Positions 15,009 to 21,708 of a stretch of 21,708 nt of DNA are shown here, in pieces. The notes below the pieces were generated by a model. That model made no database searches. It worked only from the letters and a program-made list of their open reading frames with translations, and was not told where the DNA came from. The DNA is taken from assembly GCA_900299205.1 (NCBI GenBank), contig OMIW01000203.1, positions 1 to 21,708 of the forward strand, read 5' to 3'. Source of the stretch: Pseudomonadota bacterium (GTDB taxonomy: Bacteria > Bdellovibrionota_C > UBA2361 > OMIW01). Position 1 is the stretch's first letter. Every line of letters starts with the position of its first letter. Made by a program: the position numbers and the translations under genes.

Positions 15009-16179
15009 CTCTCCCGAGCGCACGGATATCGATATATCCGGGAGTAGGCCTGGTTATTCTGAAAAACTGCCCAACCTGACACTCTATTGCAACCTCTTCA
15101 TCCCTATTAACGACATCGCGAACATTACTCCAGGAATCATCAGCGGAGAAAATGCGGGCTGACCGAGCGATAATGATGCCTCGGGAGGGGAAGCGAGATG
15201 ACGGGATTGAGTGTAGTTCGGTTCCTCTCCGACGGAGATTGGTAGATTTAAATTCGTTTGGCATCTCTCGTATTGCTGGGTTGAGTAAGTGCCTGCGTTC
15301 ACCACCCAAGCTGTTTTTCTGAGGGTTACGGTGAAAAACTGCGGGGAGAAGAGCTCTCAGATTTGCAGACCGTTTGGCCGAGGATGGATGAGTCGAGAGA
15401 AACTCAAGGGGCCCAGCGCCGAATTCGGGATTACCCTCAGCACGCTCCCAGAAGCTGACTGCTGCGGTGGGGTCAAAGCCAGCATCGGCCATGAGGAAAA
15501 GCCCTATCTGATCCGCCTCAAGCTCCTTTCGTCGAGATTCTGGGTTAACGATGAAGCTTCGAATGCCCTGTTCGATCAGCGCACCGCCTAGTCTTGCGGC
15601 TCCAGAGGTCGCTGAGCCAGATCCCGCGAGCACCCCGGCAGTTGCCGCACCCCCGACCGACGCGAGTACACCAGAGATCTGTTCAGCGGGATTCGGCATG
15701 ACGTGCTGAGCGAGAACGTGAGCCATTTCGTGCGCGAGCACGGCTGCCAGTTCGTCATCATTGCGAACCATACGAAGCATTCCTGACCAGAGAAAGAGGA
15801 AATTGCCTCGCGTTGCAGCGGCATTCTTTACCGTCTCATCTGCAAAGAGGGTTACTCGCCACGCATCGCTCCGGCCCCCCGTTTCCTGAGCGAGTCGGGA
15901 GGCGACTCGGCGCGTTTGGACAAGGTCTGAGCGGTTACGAGAGAGGGGAAACGTTCGTGAGAGTTCGGTCAGCACTTGGTAACCGTATTCATAATCCTCC
16001 CGGGTTGTGGGGGGCAAGGATGGCACTTCGCCCTCAGAAAAGGAGGGACGTCGTGGTGCACATGCGAGCGAGAAGTACATCAGACATACCACCACAATCC
16101 GTAAAAGGTGTCTTTGAAATGAAGCACCCCGCCGTCTGAGGTCGTGCCACCAAGATTGAAGGCAGAATAAACACACCAT
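14986..16179 (-). CDS. M48-family metalloprotease lipoprotein with C-terminal SH3-like domain
   Basis: Periplasmic zinc protease related to BepA/LoiP/YggG, which act in outer-membrane protein quality control. The 397-residue product has a basic N-region, hydrophobic core (about 25-37) and lipobox L-A-C with C40 lipidated. The catalytic motif is HEMAH (150-154), with the third zinc ligand region ELEAD (E219, D223) and S-T-H-P (262-265) typical of M48C. After the peptidase domain, residues 334-392 resemble a bacterial SH3 domain (ARIFSADDSW, VAIECQVGQFFRI, GYIDIRAL), an extension absent from E. coli BepA, which has TPR repeats instead. The start ATG (16179) lacks a clear ribosome site. It lies 18 nt after the small lipoprotein gene and is probably co-transcribed with it. 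Confidence 0.85.
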   Translation of the reverse strand: MVCLFCLQSWWHDLRRRGASFQRHLLRIVVVCLMYFSLACAPRRPSFSEGEVPSLPPTTREDYEYGYQVLTELSRTFPLSRNRSDLVQTRRVASRLAQETGGRSDAWRVTLFADETVKNAAATRGNFLFLWSGMLRMVRNDDELAAVLAHEMAHVLAQHVMPNPAEQISGVLASVGGAATAGVLAGSGSATSGAARLGGALIEQGIRSFIVNPESRRKELEADQIGLFLMADAGFDPTAAVSFWERAEGNPEFGAGPLEFLSTHPSSAKRSANLRALLPAVFHRNPQKNSLGGERRHLLNPAIREMPNEFKSTNLRRRGTELHSIPSSRFPSRGIIIARSARIFSADDSWSNVRDVVNRDEEVAIECQVGQFFRITRPTPGYIDIRALGRAMQVPRC

Positions 16180-16197
16180 GCGAAGGCTCTGGGGAAA

Positions 16198-16728
16198 CTA
16201 ATCAGGACTCAATTTTGATACAAGCGAGAATGCCTTCAGGTATGCATTCATCGGAAGACGTTTGCAAAGAAAGCGAAGATTAGTATTTGAAGGGGGCATG
16301 CTTGAGCAATCCCATCGTTCGGTGCCGAGTTGGTTAAGGGCGAGTTCTAGAGCTTCAACGGAGCTTTGATGGGGAATCTCAACGACCCGATAATCAATCG
16401 CACTTAATTTTTGGACCGAGGCGGTGGCGGTATCTTGAAGAGGTGATGCGTAGGGTTGAACAGCCTCTTGAACCTTGGATGCGCCATCTTTCAGCGCATC
16501 CAAAGCTGTTGAAATGATGCCACCTTCATCGGCGGTGGAGAGGTGCTCATCCGCCACGGAAGGCACAGAACTTTTCGGCTGGTCGGATGGCGGAGGGACC
16601 GCTGGGGATGCCGATTCGTCGCGACACCCAGAACCAAAAATGGAGAGGGCGAGGAGGAGGGTGACAGTTAAATTATCCCTTCGAAAGCGTCGCTGAGGGG
16701 GGCAAGGAAGGTCAATGTTCATAACCAT
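16198..16728 (-). CDS. Small exported protein or lipoprotein, unknown function
   Basis: A 176-residue product with a basic N-region (PQRRFRR, 11-17), a hydrophobic stretch (20-31) and C35 after F-G-S-G. The lipobox is imperfect because -3 is Gly, so lipidation is plausible but not certain. A Ser/Pro linker and an alanine-rich helix follow. The C-terminal domain (about 112-176) starts YRVVEIPHQSSVEALELALNQ, then L-G-T-E-R-W-D-C, resembling small DUF4177-like alpha/beta domains. No enzyme motif is seen. It is the upstream partner of the M48 protease gene in a probable two-gene operon with its own promoter. Confidence 0.7.
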   Translation of the reverse strand: MVMNIDLPCPPQRRFRRDNLTVTLLLALSIFGSGCRDESASPAVPPPSDQPKSSVPSVADEHLSTADEGGIISTALDALKDGASKVQEAVQPYASPLQDTATASVQKLSAIDYRVVEIPHQSSVEALELALNQLGTERWDCSSMPPSNTNLRFLCKRLPMNAYLKAFSLVSKLSPD

Positions 16729-16766
16729 CGAAGACAGTCCATCGGAGAGGTTTGGAGCACCCCTTC

Positions 16767-16795
16767 ATTATAAGCGAACGAAAAGGGGAAGACCA
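16767..16795 (-). promoter_or_regulatory. Sigma70-like promoter for the lipoprotein/M48 pair
   Basis: A perfect minus-strand -10 TATAAT (16772-16767) lies 38 nt before the ATG at 16728, with a weak -35 TGGTCT (16795-16790) at 17-nt spacing. The -10 sits in the loop of an imperfect C/G-rich inverted repeat (CCCCTT...AAGGGG), which could be an operator or the end of the upstream transcript. Confidence 0.45.
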
Positions 16796-16805
16796 CCGTG
16801 GTTAG

Positions 16806-17606
16806 CTATCGGGAGGTTAGAAGCTTACTAATTGCCTTCAGGCACGCGATGGTGGCAACGGCGAGCGCTAGGAGGAAGAGCAGTTCTTCACCACACTTCT
16901 TGGTCGACAGCCAACCAGTAGCAGTAATGCGTCGATTCTGCGTGTGGTTAAAGAGGTGAGTGACCCGCAATGTGCGGCCCTTCTTCCAACTCCCGTGAAC
17001 AGTCACCAGATCGCCGGGATTGATATCACCTTCGATGTGGGTTCCAACAACCTCGATCTCAACGGATCTGGGGGTGTCCTTCTGACCCGAGGGAGGAGGA
17101 CGTTTTGCTGAGCTCACTATCTCCTGGGGGGCGATAGTGAGAGATATAACCTCTATATTTCGTCCAAAAGCATCGTGCATACGTCGTGCAGTTCTTTCCA
17201 CCTGACCAGTCAGTGTATGAATGGGTCTCTGCCGAGTCAGATGCCAAACGAAAAAGCTAAGAGGATTCACAAAGCCGAGGAAAAACGCTGTGGAAAGCGC
17301 GCCCTGCTTCGCAAAAAGAATATCGACAAGGGCCCCGCCGAAGAGGCAGCCACTCAAAACGAAGAGGATGAATGAAATGACCGAGAGGAGACGGAGAGCG
17401 ACGGATCGTGAGGCAGATGGCGGGATCTGATGGGGGGGAGGGGCCTGTTCTTTGCTCGGGACCCCTAGCTCTAACTTGGTTCGCGCGTTCTCTTCAGCAT
17501 CCCGATGTGCTCGGTTAAACAACACCCTTTGCTGCCGCTTCCGTAGCTGGGCGCGGTACCATCGGTAGGCAGGAAGGTGGTGGCCACTCCTCATGAGCTG
17601 TTTCAT
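16806..17606 (-). CDS. Three-helix membrane protein with soluble beta domain, unknown function
   Basis: A 266-residue protein. The ATG at 17606 has an excellent AAAGGAG site at 9 nt. The N-terminal 70 residues are very basic and then Pro/Gln-rich, and are probably cytosolic. Membrane helices are predicted at about 71-97, 101-122 and 243-262. Between the second and last helix a soluble, beta-rich section (about 178-225) contains V-E-I-E-V-V-G-T, G-D-L-V-T-V-H-G-S-W and L-R-V-T-H-L-F-N-H-T, which could be an OB-like or beta-barrel fold. I recognise no family. It may be co-transcribed with yjbQ upstream (113-nt gap). Confidence 0.7.
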   Translation of the reverse strand: MKQLMRSGHHLPAYRWYRAQLRKRQQRVLFNRAHRDAEENARTKLELGVPSKEQAPPPHQIPPSASRSVALRLLSVISFILFVLSGCLFGGALVDILFAKQGALSTAFFLGFVNPLSFFVWHLTRQRPIHTLTGQVERTARRMHDAFGRNIEVISLTIAPQEIVSSAKRPPPSGQKDTPRSVEIEVVGTHIEGDINPGDLVTVHGSWKKGRTLRVTHLFNHTQNRRITATGWLSTKKCGEELLFLLALAVATIACLKAISKLLTSR

Positions 17607-17719
17607 GGCGGGCTCCTTTCATCTCTTCGTACCATGGAGGGGGAAGGAGCGCAATTCGGGTAACGAGCTGCACCGGTCCGTTCGTCAATATTCCTGATTC
17701 CTCGGGTGATGTGGAGGCA

Positions 17720-18139
17720 CTATCCCACTATCGAGATAATTACCCGTCGTCGATGGGGAGCCCGACGATGTTCCCAGAGGTAGATACCTTGCCATGTGCC
17801 CAGGGCGAGCGATCCGTTAAGTATCGGAATCGTGAGGCTGCACCCCGTCAGCGCGGACTTAATGTGCGCAGGCATATCATCCGGCCCCTCGGTGGTATGA
17901 GAAAAGTCGTTTTGTTCTTCTGGTACGAGGGCGGCCAACCATCGCTCGAGATCGCGTCGCGCCGACGGATCAGCATTCTCCTGAATGATAAGACTTGCCG
18001 AAGTATGGGTCAAAAAGAGGTGCGCAAGCCCCGATCTGTTTTGCGTGGCCACGGTACTTCCATGAATGACGGCATGAACCTCATCGGTGATTTCGTGGAG
18101 TCCCTGACCCTTTGTCGCGATAGTGAGAGTGGTGTGCAT
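17720..18139 (-). CDS. yjbQ: YjbQ/UPF0047 family protein
   Basis: Small enzyme-like protein of the YjbQ (UPF0047) family, associated with low thiamine-phosphate synthase activity, with unclear physiological role. From the ATG at 18139 it has 139 residues, the normal family length. Signatures are HTSASLIIQENADP (about 43-56), GPDDMPAHIKS (about 83-93) and GTWQGIYLWEHR (about 112-123), carrying the conserved His and acidic residues. The frame is open further upstream to a GTG at 18271, but those 44 residues have no counterpart in the family. Neither start has a clear ribosome site. Confidence 0.9.
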   Translation of the reverse strand: MHTTLTIATKGQGLHEITDEVHAVIHGSTVATQNRSGLAHLFLTHTSASLIIQENADPSARRDLERWLAALVPEEQNDFSHTTEGPDDMPAHIKSALTGCSLTIPILNGSLALGTWQGIYLWEHRRAPHRRRVIISIVG

Positions 18140-18262
18140 CGGTTTATCGTTGATATGACGGGGAAGGAAGGATAAGTAAGAGGTGGTGTCGAGATATGGC
18201 TTTGGCCCGATATGCTTCGTATGGCGGACCCCAACCCAATGTGGGATTTCGAGCAATCCCTC

Positions 18263-18314
18263 CGGACTCACCGTATCTCGATTTTGCGCGGTGAGTCAAA
18301 GCTCACCGAGTCCG
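18263..18314. promoter_or_regulatory. Overlapping inverted repeats in the yjbQ / HEILH-gene divergent region
   Basis: GACTCACCG (18265-18273) and CGGTGAGTC (18289-18297) form a perfect 9-bp inverted repeat. CGGTGAG (18289-18295) can instead pair with CTCACCG (18302-18308), and CGGACTC (18263-18269) with GAGTCCG (18308-18314). These mutually exclusive pairings suggest a regulatory site or RNA switch-like element. No T-run follows. Confidence 0.55.
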
Positions 18315-18398
18315 AATAAATCCATCCACGTGTGGGTCACGATACGGTTTCTTTCTGCCTAGCTTAGTGATGGGAATGCTGCTAGCGTCAAAGGGGAC

Positions 18399-19226
18399 AT
18401 GACAGGAAATCTCGTTCGAAAAGCGATACTCGAGGAGGCTATGCCACAAACAAGGCCCGGATCAGAGAGAAATCCCACTTACCAAGACCGCCCCGTCGTG
18501 TCTTTTTCGACCCTGACCGTACCCCGCGCATGGCGAGTGAGCGATTCTGACGATAGAGATCCCATGAATGCGGTGGCCGTTGGTGAGCCAGCTTCTCTCA
18601 CCTTTGCTCCCCGTGCACTGGAGTTTTGCTCTGCCCATCATACTGAGCGGTTAGAGTCCCCCTTCGCGGGAGGGCCACTCGGAGGGTTGCCGTTTCAGTG
18701 GGTAGTGCTTCACGAAATCCTCCACCCCTTTGGCTGGCAGTTGGCGTGCGAGGCGGCGAATCGCCCCGATGTCCCCGTTTGGGGAGCGGCAGGTGAGCTT
18801 TTTACTGCGGCGACTCATGCCCCGTTGCGGGGGCACTCGGGTAATCAAATATTTTGGTGGGCGAACGCCGATGTCGAAGCTGACGCGATATACAAGACAG
18901 CCCAACTCTACGTTAGCCATCTCCTCACCCATGAGCATCCGCGATGGCTCAGCGAGGTCGAGGCCCAGATCCCTGTTCCGCTCAGGGGGAGAGATTTTAC
19001 TGGGGGGGAAACATTCCGACTAACGCTGCCGACTCTCGACGGGAACCAGTGGAGACGGGACCTGGAGGATGCCACGCCCGAGCGAATGATGAGAGTTGCC
19101 TCGGACAGCCTCTCCTTCAACCATCAGGAGGAAAAGGGGCCAAGGGGTGAGTTCGATGTCGCTGTCAGCCCTGATCGCTTGCGGGCGATCCTTCCTGAGA
19201 ATCTCAGATCCTTTCTTTCAGTTTGA
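18399..19226 (+). CDS. Unknown protein with HEILH zincin-like motif
   Basis: A 275-residue soluble protein without signal peptide or membrane helix; I recognise no family. It contains W-V-V-L-H-E-I-L-H-P-F-G-W (101-113), whose HExxH (H105, E106, H109) follows hydrophobic residues as in zinc metallopeptidases. About 50 residues later comes N-A-D-V-E-A-D-A-I (156-164), which recalls the third-ligand helix of M48-type gluzincins. The N-terminal 65 residues look disordered, and the C-terminus (about 190-275) is polar. A start at ATG 18399 is preceded by AAAGGGG with very short spacing; ATG 18441 is preceded by AGGAGG with equally short spacing and may be the true start. Metallopeptidase activity is a hypothesis; HExxH can occur by chance. 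Confidence 0.65.
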   Translation: MTGNLVRKAILEEAMPQTRPGSERNPTYQDRPVVSFSTLTVPRAWRVSDSDDRDPMNAVAVGEPASLTFAPRALEFCSAHHTERLESPFAGGPLGGLPFQWVVLHEILHPFGWQLACEAANRPDVPVWGAAGELFTAATHAPLRGHSGNQIFWWANADVEADAIYKTAQLYVSHLLTHEHPRWLSEVEAQIPVPLRGRDFTGGETFRLTLPTLDGNQWRRDLEDATPERMMRVASDSLSFNHQEEKGPRGEFDVAVSPDRLRAILPENLRSFLSV

Positions 19227-19357
19227 TACCTCCTCAAGAATCACCATCAATTTGTCGATCGCGAGGTGAACTCGTCAGAGCCTATGCTTTTGTGCGCTCC
19301 TCATTTTGGCCCGCTGCGACTTTGTAGTAACATCGCCCTTAGCCATTTTTTTGGACG

Positions 19358-19978
19358 ATGAACATGGATAATTTGAAAAGCGCCATCGCTCAAGAGGGTA
19401 CATTGCCGTGGACCCGTCACCCCATTCCGTCCCATTTTGCTCCTCTCTACTCCCCCGAAGCGATACGTCGCGCCGTCGCCGCAGTCGGAGATGAGATAAC
19501 CGGGTGGGCGCAGAAGTGCTTTGAGACCTCAGGTCTTGATGTGGTAGCAGTACCTGTCCTGCGGGGGGGGATTATCTTTTTTGGTGACCTCGTTCGAGCT
19601 GTGCATCATTCGCTTGAAGTCGCTCCCGGGCGAGCTTGGGGATACGAGGTTGGGCTCAACGGGGTCCAGAGCGACCGGATGCGGCTTGATCTGACTGCCA
19701 TTCCAACCCGAGATAGATCGGTGCTATTGGTCGATGATGTTTGTGATTCGGGGAGAACGCTCGCCGCAATGACGGAGCGATTGCTCGAAGAGGGTGCGCG
19801 AGAAGTTCGCTCCGCCGTGCTCGTGCAGCGGGTGTTGCCCGAGCCACGCTACCTGCCGACCTGGAGTGCGTTTTCGTATGAAGGGGATGAGTGGTTTGTT
19901 GGCTACGGCATGGAGGATGGTGAGCGGTGGCGGAATCTACCAGGGGTCTACGTTATTCAAGCGGCAGGGGGGAAATAG
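19358..19978 (+). CDS. Hypoxanthine-type phosphoribosyltransferase
   Basis: Purine-salvage-type PRTase of 206 residues transferring a base to PRPP. The PRPP-binding motif is VLLVDDVCDSGRTL (122-135). The region V-A-V-P-V-L-R-G-G-I-I-F-F-G-D-L (63-78) is the PPi-loop segment of the type I PRTase fold as in hypoxanthine-guanine enzymes. The end EWFVGYGMEDGERWRNLPGVYVI (178-200) closely follows the HPRT C-terminus with its base-contacting Val/Gly and R-N-L-P. The N-terminus is longer than in E. coli Hpt, so substrate specificity (hypoxanthine, guanine, xanthine) is uncertain. The start may be ATG 19358 or ATG 19364; GGA upstream is better spaced for the second. Confidence 0.82.
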   Translation: MNMDNLKSAIAQEGTLPWTRHPIPSHFAPLYSPEAIRRAVAAVGDEITGWAQKCFETSGLDVVAVPVLRGGIIFFGDLVRAVHHSLEVAPGRAWGYEVGLNGVQSDRMRLDLTAIPTRDRSVLLVDDVCDSGRTLAAMTERLLEEGAREVRSAVLVQRVLPEPRYLPTWSAFSYEGDEWFVGYGMEDGERWRNLPGVYVIQAAGGK

Positions 19979-20000
19979 TCCTCATGAAACGCACATAACT

Positions 20001-20021
20001 TCCGCGACGCGGGGTCGCGGA
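20001..20021 (+). other. Perfect 8-bp hairpin in the wzt leader
   Basis: TCCGCGAC (20001-20008) pairs with GTCGCGGA (20014-20021) around a 5-nt loop, 23 nt after the phosphoribosyltransferase stop. No T-run follows. It may be an mRNA 3'-end barrier or part of the leader of the exporter gene. Confidence 0.5.
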
Positions 20022-20052
20022 GATGTGACGGGGTTCTTATGCCTTCGGCTTG

Positions 20053-20068
20053 CTCACCGTATCTCGAT
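20053..20068 (+). repeat. 16-nt direct repeat shared with 18267-18282
   Basis: CTCACCGTATCTCGAT occurs identically here and at 18267-18282. Both copies lie in leaders of plus-strand genes (79 nt before the wzt start and 117 nt before the HEILH gene). At 18267 it is part of the inverted-repeat element; here the matching arm is missing. It may be a shared regulatory site or coincidence. Confidence 0.5.
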
Positions 20069-20146
20069 ACTTCTCGCGCGTTAAAGACCTCACATCTGCA
20101 CAATCACGCACCTCGTAACAAGCCTTGCGCCAGGAGACATATCGGT

Positions 20147-21613
20147 ATGGAAACCATCGAACAATTAGAGGGGCAGGGCGAGAGCCTGAGAGTAGCCCAC
20201 GAGCTGGAGGGTGCCGAAATTTCGTATGCGCTTGATGTCATCGCCGTTTCCAAACGGTTTGATCGAGTAGCTCGGATCTCCGGCTACTCGACCTGTAAAA
20301 GTGCGCTGCTATCCCTTTTTGGGAAAGCCCGTGAAGAAACCCGTCGGGCGCAGGTGGTGCTCTCAGATGTGACCCTCAGAATACCGCAGGGAGCGTCGGT
20401 GGGGGTCATTGGGCGAAATGGATCCGGCAAATCAACCCTTCTCAAAATAATCACCGGAATTTACCAACCAGATAGTGGCGTTGTTCAGGTTAATGGAAGG
20501 ATCGCTGCCCTCATAGAGCTCGGTGCTGGATTTCACCCCGATTTTACGGGTCGGGAGAATGTCATGTTGGGAGGTATTATGCACGGCCTCACCCGACGGG
20601 AGGTTGAGGAGCGGTTCGCCGAAATAGTTTCGTTTGCCGAGCTGGGCGATGTGATTGACGAGCCGGTACGAACCTACTCTTCTGGGATGTTTATGCGGCT
20701 CGGCTTTAGTCTTGCCGTCCATACCGATCCTCGAGTGCTTCTGGTCGACGAAGTGCTCGCAGTGGGTGATGCCGCCTTCGTGGCAAAGTGCAAAGAAAAG
20801 CTTGCTGCACTGAAAAGAGCCGGCACAACCCTCCTGCTCGTCAGTCATGACCTTGATGCGGTTGAGCGGTGGTGTGATGAGGTGTTGTGGCTTGAGGGGG
20901 GCGATGTTCGAGACCGAGGAGAGCCCCGGCGGGTGATCGACCATTATCGACAATTTCTCGAGCGTCGGGAGGAGCGGGAACGATTTGCGGCGCAGGAGCG
21001 AGAGTGGGAGCGGCGAGATGCACTGGTCGAGGTATCCGAATCTCGCCGGGCTGACGAGAACGAGGAGCAGTCCGTTGCGATGCACATTATCATCGATGAA
21101 GCAGCGGATGATCCAAAAAGTGCAAATGATGCCACTCTGATCGCGGGAGAGGCAGTAGCAGGAAGCTCGCGGTGGGGGAGTCGGGAGATAGAGATCACCC
21201 GAGTTAGCCTCACGGTCGATGATGGGAGCCAGCAAGGGCAAGCTGAGGAGCGATTCGTTGTTTCTCCCGAAGATACCGTCTCGCTTCGCCTTGCTTTCAC
21301 AGTCCGTCAATCGGTTGATACCCCGGTATTTGGTGTCGGGCTTCACCGGGATGATGGTTTACTGGTTTTCGGCACCAATACCGATATCGATCGGGTCTCG
21401 CTTCCCCCTCTTCCCGAGCGGGGCGTCGTCTCTTTTACCGTGCCACGCCTTGGCCTGGCCGAGGGAATCTACACCGTTGACGTTGCGGTGCATGCTGCCG
21501 ACGGCTATCCCTACGACTACCAAAAACGAGCGCTCCGCTTCAGTGTTCGTTCGGGGTCTGGTGAGTTGGGGGTGCTCTCGCCGAGTCGGTCGTGGGGGGT
21601 TATCGAGGTCTGA
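20147..21613 (+). CDS. wzt: Polysaccharide/O-antigen ABC exporter ATP-binding protein Wzt
   Basis: Cytosolic ATPase subunit of a two-component (Wzm/Wzt) exporter moving lipid-linked polysaccharide across the inner membrane. The ATG at 20147 follows CAGGAGA with 9-nt spacing; an upstream in-frame start (20039) is not supported. The nucleotide-binding domain (about 28-275) has Walker A GRNGSGKST (89-97), Q-loop region around 127-140, signature YSSGM (177-181), Walker B VLLVDE (197-202) and H-loop SHD (233-235). The LGAGFHPDFTGREN segment (125-138) is typical of polysaccharide exporters. A very charged helix (about 270-310) leads to a C-terminal beta-sandwich (about 345-485) of the Wzt_C type, which in characterised systems recognises the capped glycan end. 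The permease Wzm is not in the window and may lie beyond 21708. Confidence 0.9.
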   Translation: METIEQLEGQGESLRVAHELEGAEISYALDVIAVSKRFDRVARISGYSTCKSALLSLFGKAREETRRAQVVLSDVTLRIPQGASVGVIGRNGSGKSTLLKIITGIYQPDSGVVQVNGRIAALIELGAGFHPDFTGRENVMLGGIMHGLTRREVEERFAEIVSFAELGDVIDEPVRTYSSGMFMRLGFSLAVHTDPRVLLVDEVLAVGDAAFVAKCKEKLAALKRAGTTLLLVSHDLDAVERWCDEVLWLEGGDVRDRGEPRRVIDHYRQFLERREERERFAAQEREWERRDALVEVSESRRADENEEQSVAMHIIIDEAADDPKSANDATLIAGEAVAGSSRWGSREIEITRVSLTVDDGSQQGQAEERFVVSPEDTVSLRLAFTVRQSVDTPVFGVGLHRDDGLLVFGTNTDIDRVSLPPLPERGVVSFTVPRLGLAEGIYTVDVAVHAADGYPYDYQKRALRFSVRSGSGELGVLSPSRSWGVIEV

Positions 21614-21670
21614 AATAAGGGCATCGCCGAGATGCCTGCGCTCATAGCGGTTGACCGTTGCACTTATTTC
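21612..21670 (+). other. Three-way-junction-like inverted repeats after wzt
   Basis: An outer stem GAAATAAG (21612-21619) and CTTATTTC (21663-21670) encloses hairpin GGCATC/GATGCC (21620-21625 with 21631-21636) and a second short hairpin around 21647-21660 (AGCGG...CCGTT). It starts at the wzt stop codon. It could be a terminator-type or processing structure, or a small structured RNA. Confidence 0.4.
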
Positions 21671-21708
21671 GGCCGAAGTTCCGAGGACTCATTCGCCTCG
21701 CCCTCCCC

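Noticed and set aside
18140-18271. 44-residue N-terminal extension of YjbQ from a GTG at 18271
   Set aside because: The shorter product from 18139 matches the family's length and N-terminus; the GTG lies inside the inverted-repeat element.
20432-21346. 304-codon minus-strand open frame opposite wzt
   Set aside because: The plus strand encodes a complete ABC ATPase with all motifs; the antisense product has no recognisable domain and reflects codon bias.

Overview
The window reads as a chromosomal stretch from a Gram-negative bacterium. The support is lipopolysaccharide (LPS) inner-core genes, several lipoprotein signal peptides, a GspC-like PDZ lipoprotein and an ABC polysaccharide exporter ATPase. 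FHA and Ser/Thr-kinase signalling proteins and a Thr-Pro stalk on a secreted metzincin recall deltaproteobacterial lineages (Myxococcota or Bdellovibrionota-like) or a related candidate phylum. That placement is inference; no rRNA or other phylogenetic marker lies in the window. I saw no tRNA, rRNA, CRISPR array, transposase or phage gene.

Layout. Bases 1-250 hold a perfect 68-bp inverted repeat that begins at base 1, then a clear intrinsic terminator. A secreted metzincin protease with a repetitive Thr-Pro C-terminus follows (327-2219). A tail-anchored FHA protein (2417-3397) then leads into a tightly packed plus-strand run: a KdkA/InaA-like sugar kinase, a GT9 heptosyltransferase, the heptose-7-phosphate kinase HldA/RfaE1, YicC, an unlisted 52-codon ORF with a very strong ribosome binding site, and guanylate kinase. 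A PDZ lipoprotein and a membrane-anchored Ser/Thr kinase follow (8725-10353).

A minus-strand pair, a small DUF5658-like membrane protein and an exported MsrB-MsrA fusion, lies divergent to the magnesium channel MgtE (12371-13786). Next comes a DUF155/RMD1-like membrane protein that converges on, and overlaps the end of, an M48 lipoprotein protease. A minus-strand block (14986-18139) holds that protease, a small lipoprotein, a three-helix membrane protein and YjbQ. The window closes on the plus strand with an unrecognised HEILH-containing protein, a hypoxanthine-type phosphoribosyltransferase and Wzt, the ATPase of an O-antigen/polysaccharide ABC exporter.

How the genes fit together. The dominant theme is the cell envelope: heptose-based LPS core synthesis and decoration, polysaccharide export, periplasmic proteolysis and methionine sulfoxide repair. 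Housekeeping nucleotide and RNA genes (gmk, yicC, hpt-like) are interspersed. The FHA protein and the kinase are both predicted to be membrane anchored and could form a phospho-signalling pair, but this is inferred only from proximity and domain type. I did not find a convincing new multi-gene system. The leads most worth following are the 52-codon ORF with downstream hairpin before gmk, the unknown HEILH protein, the unusual cysteine layout of the MsrB-MsrA fusion, and several structured intergenic segments.
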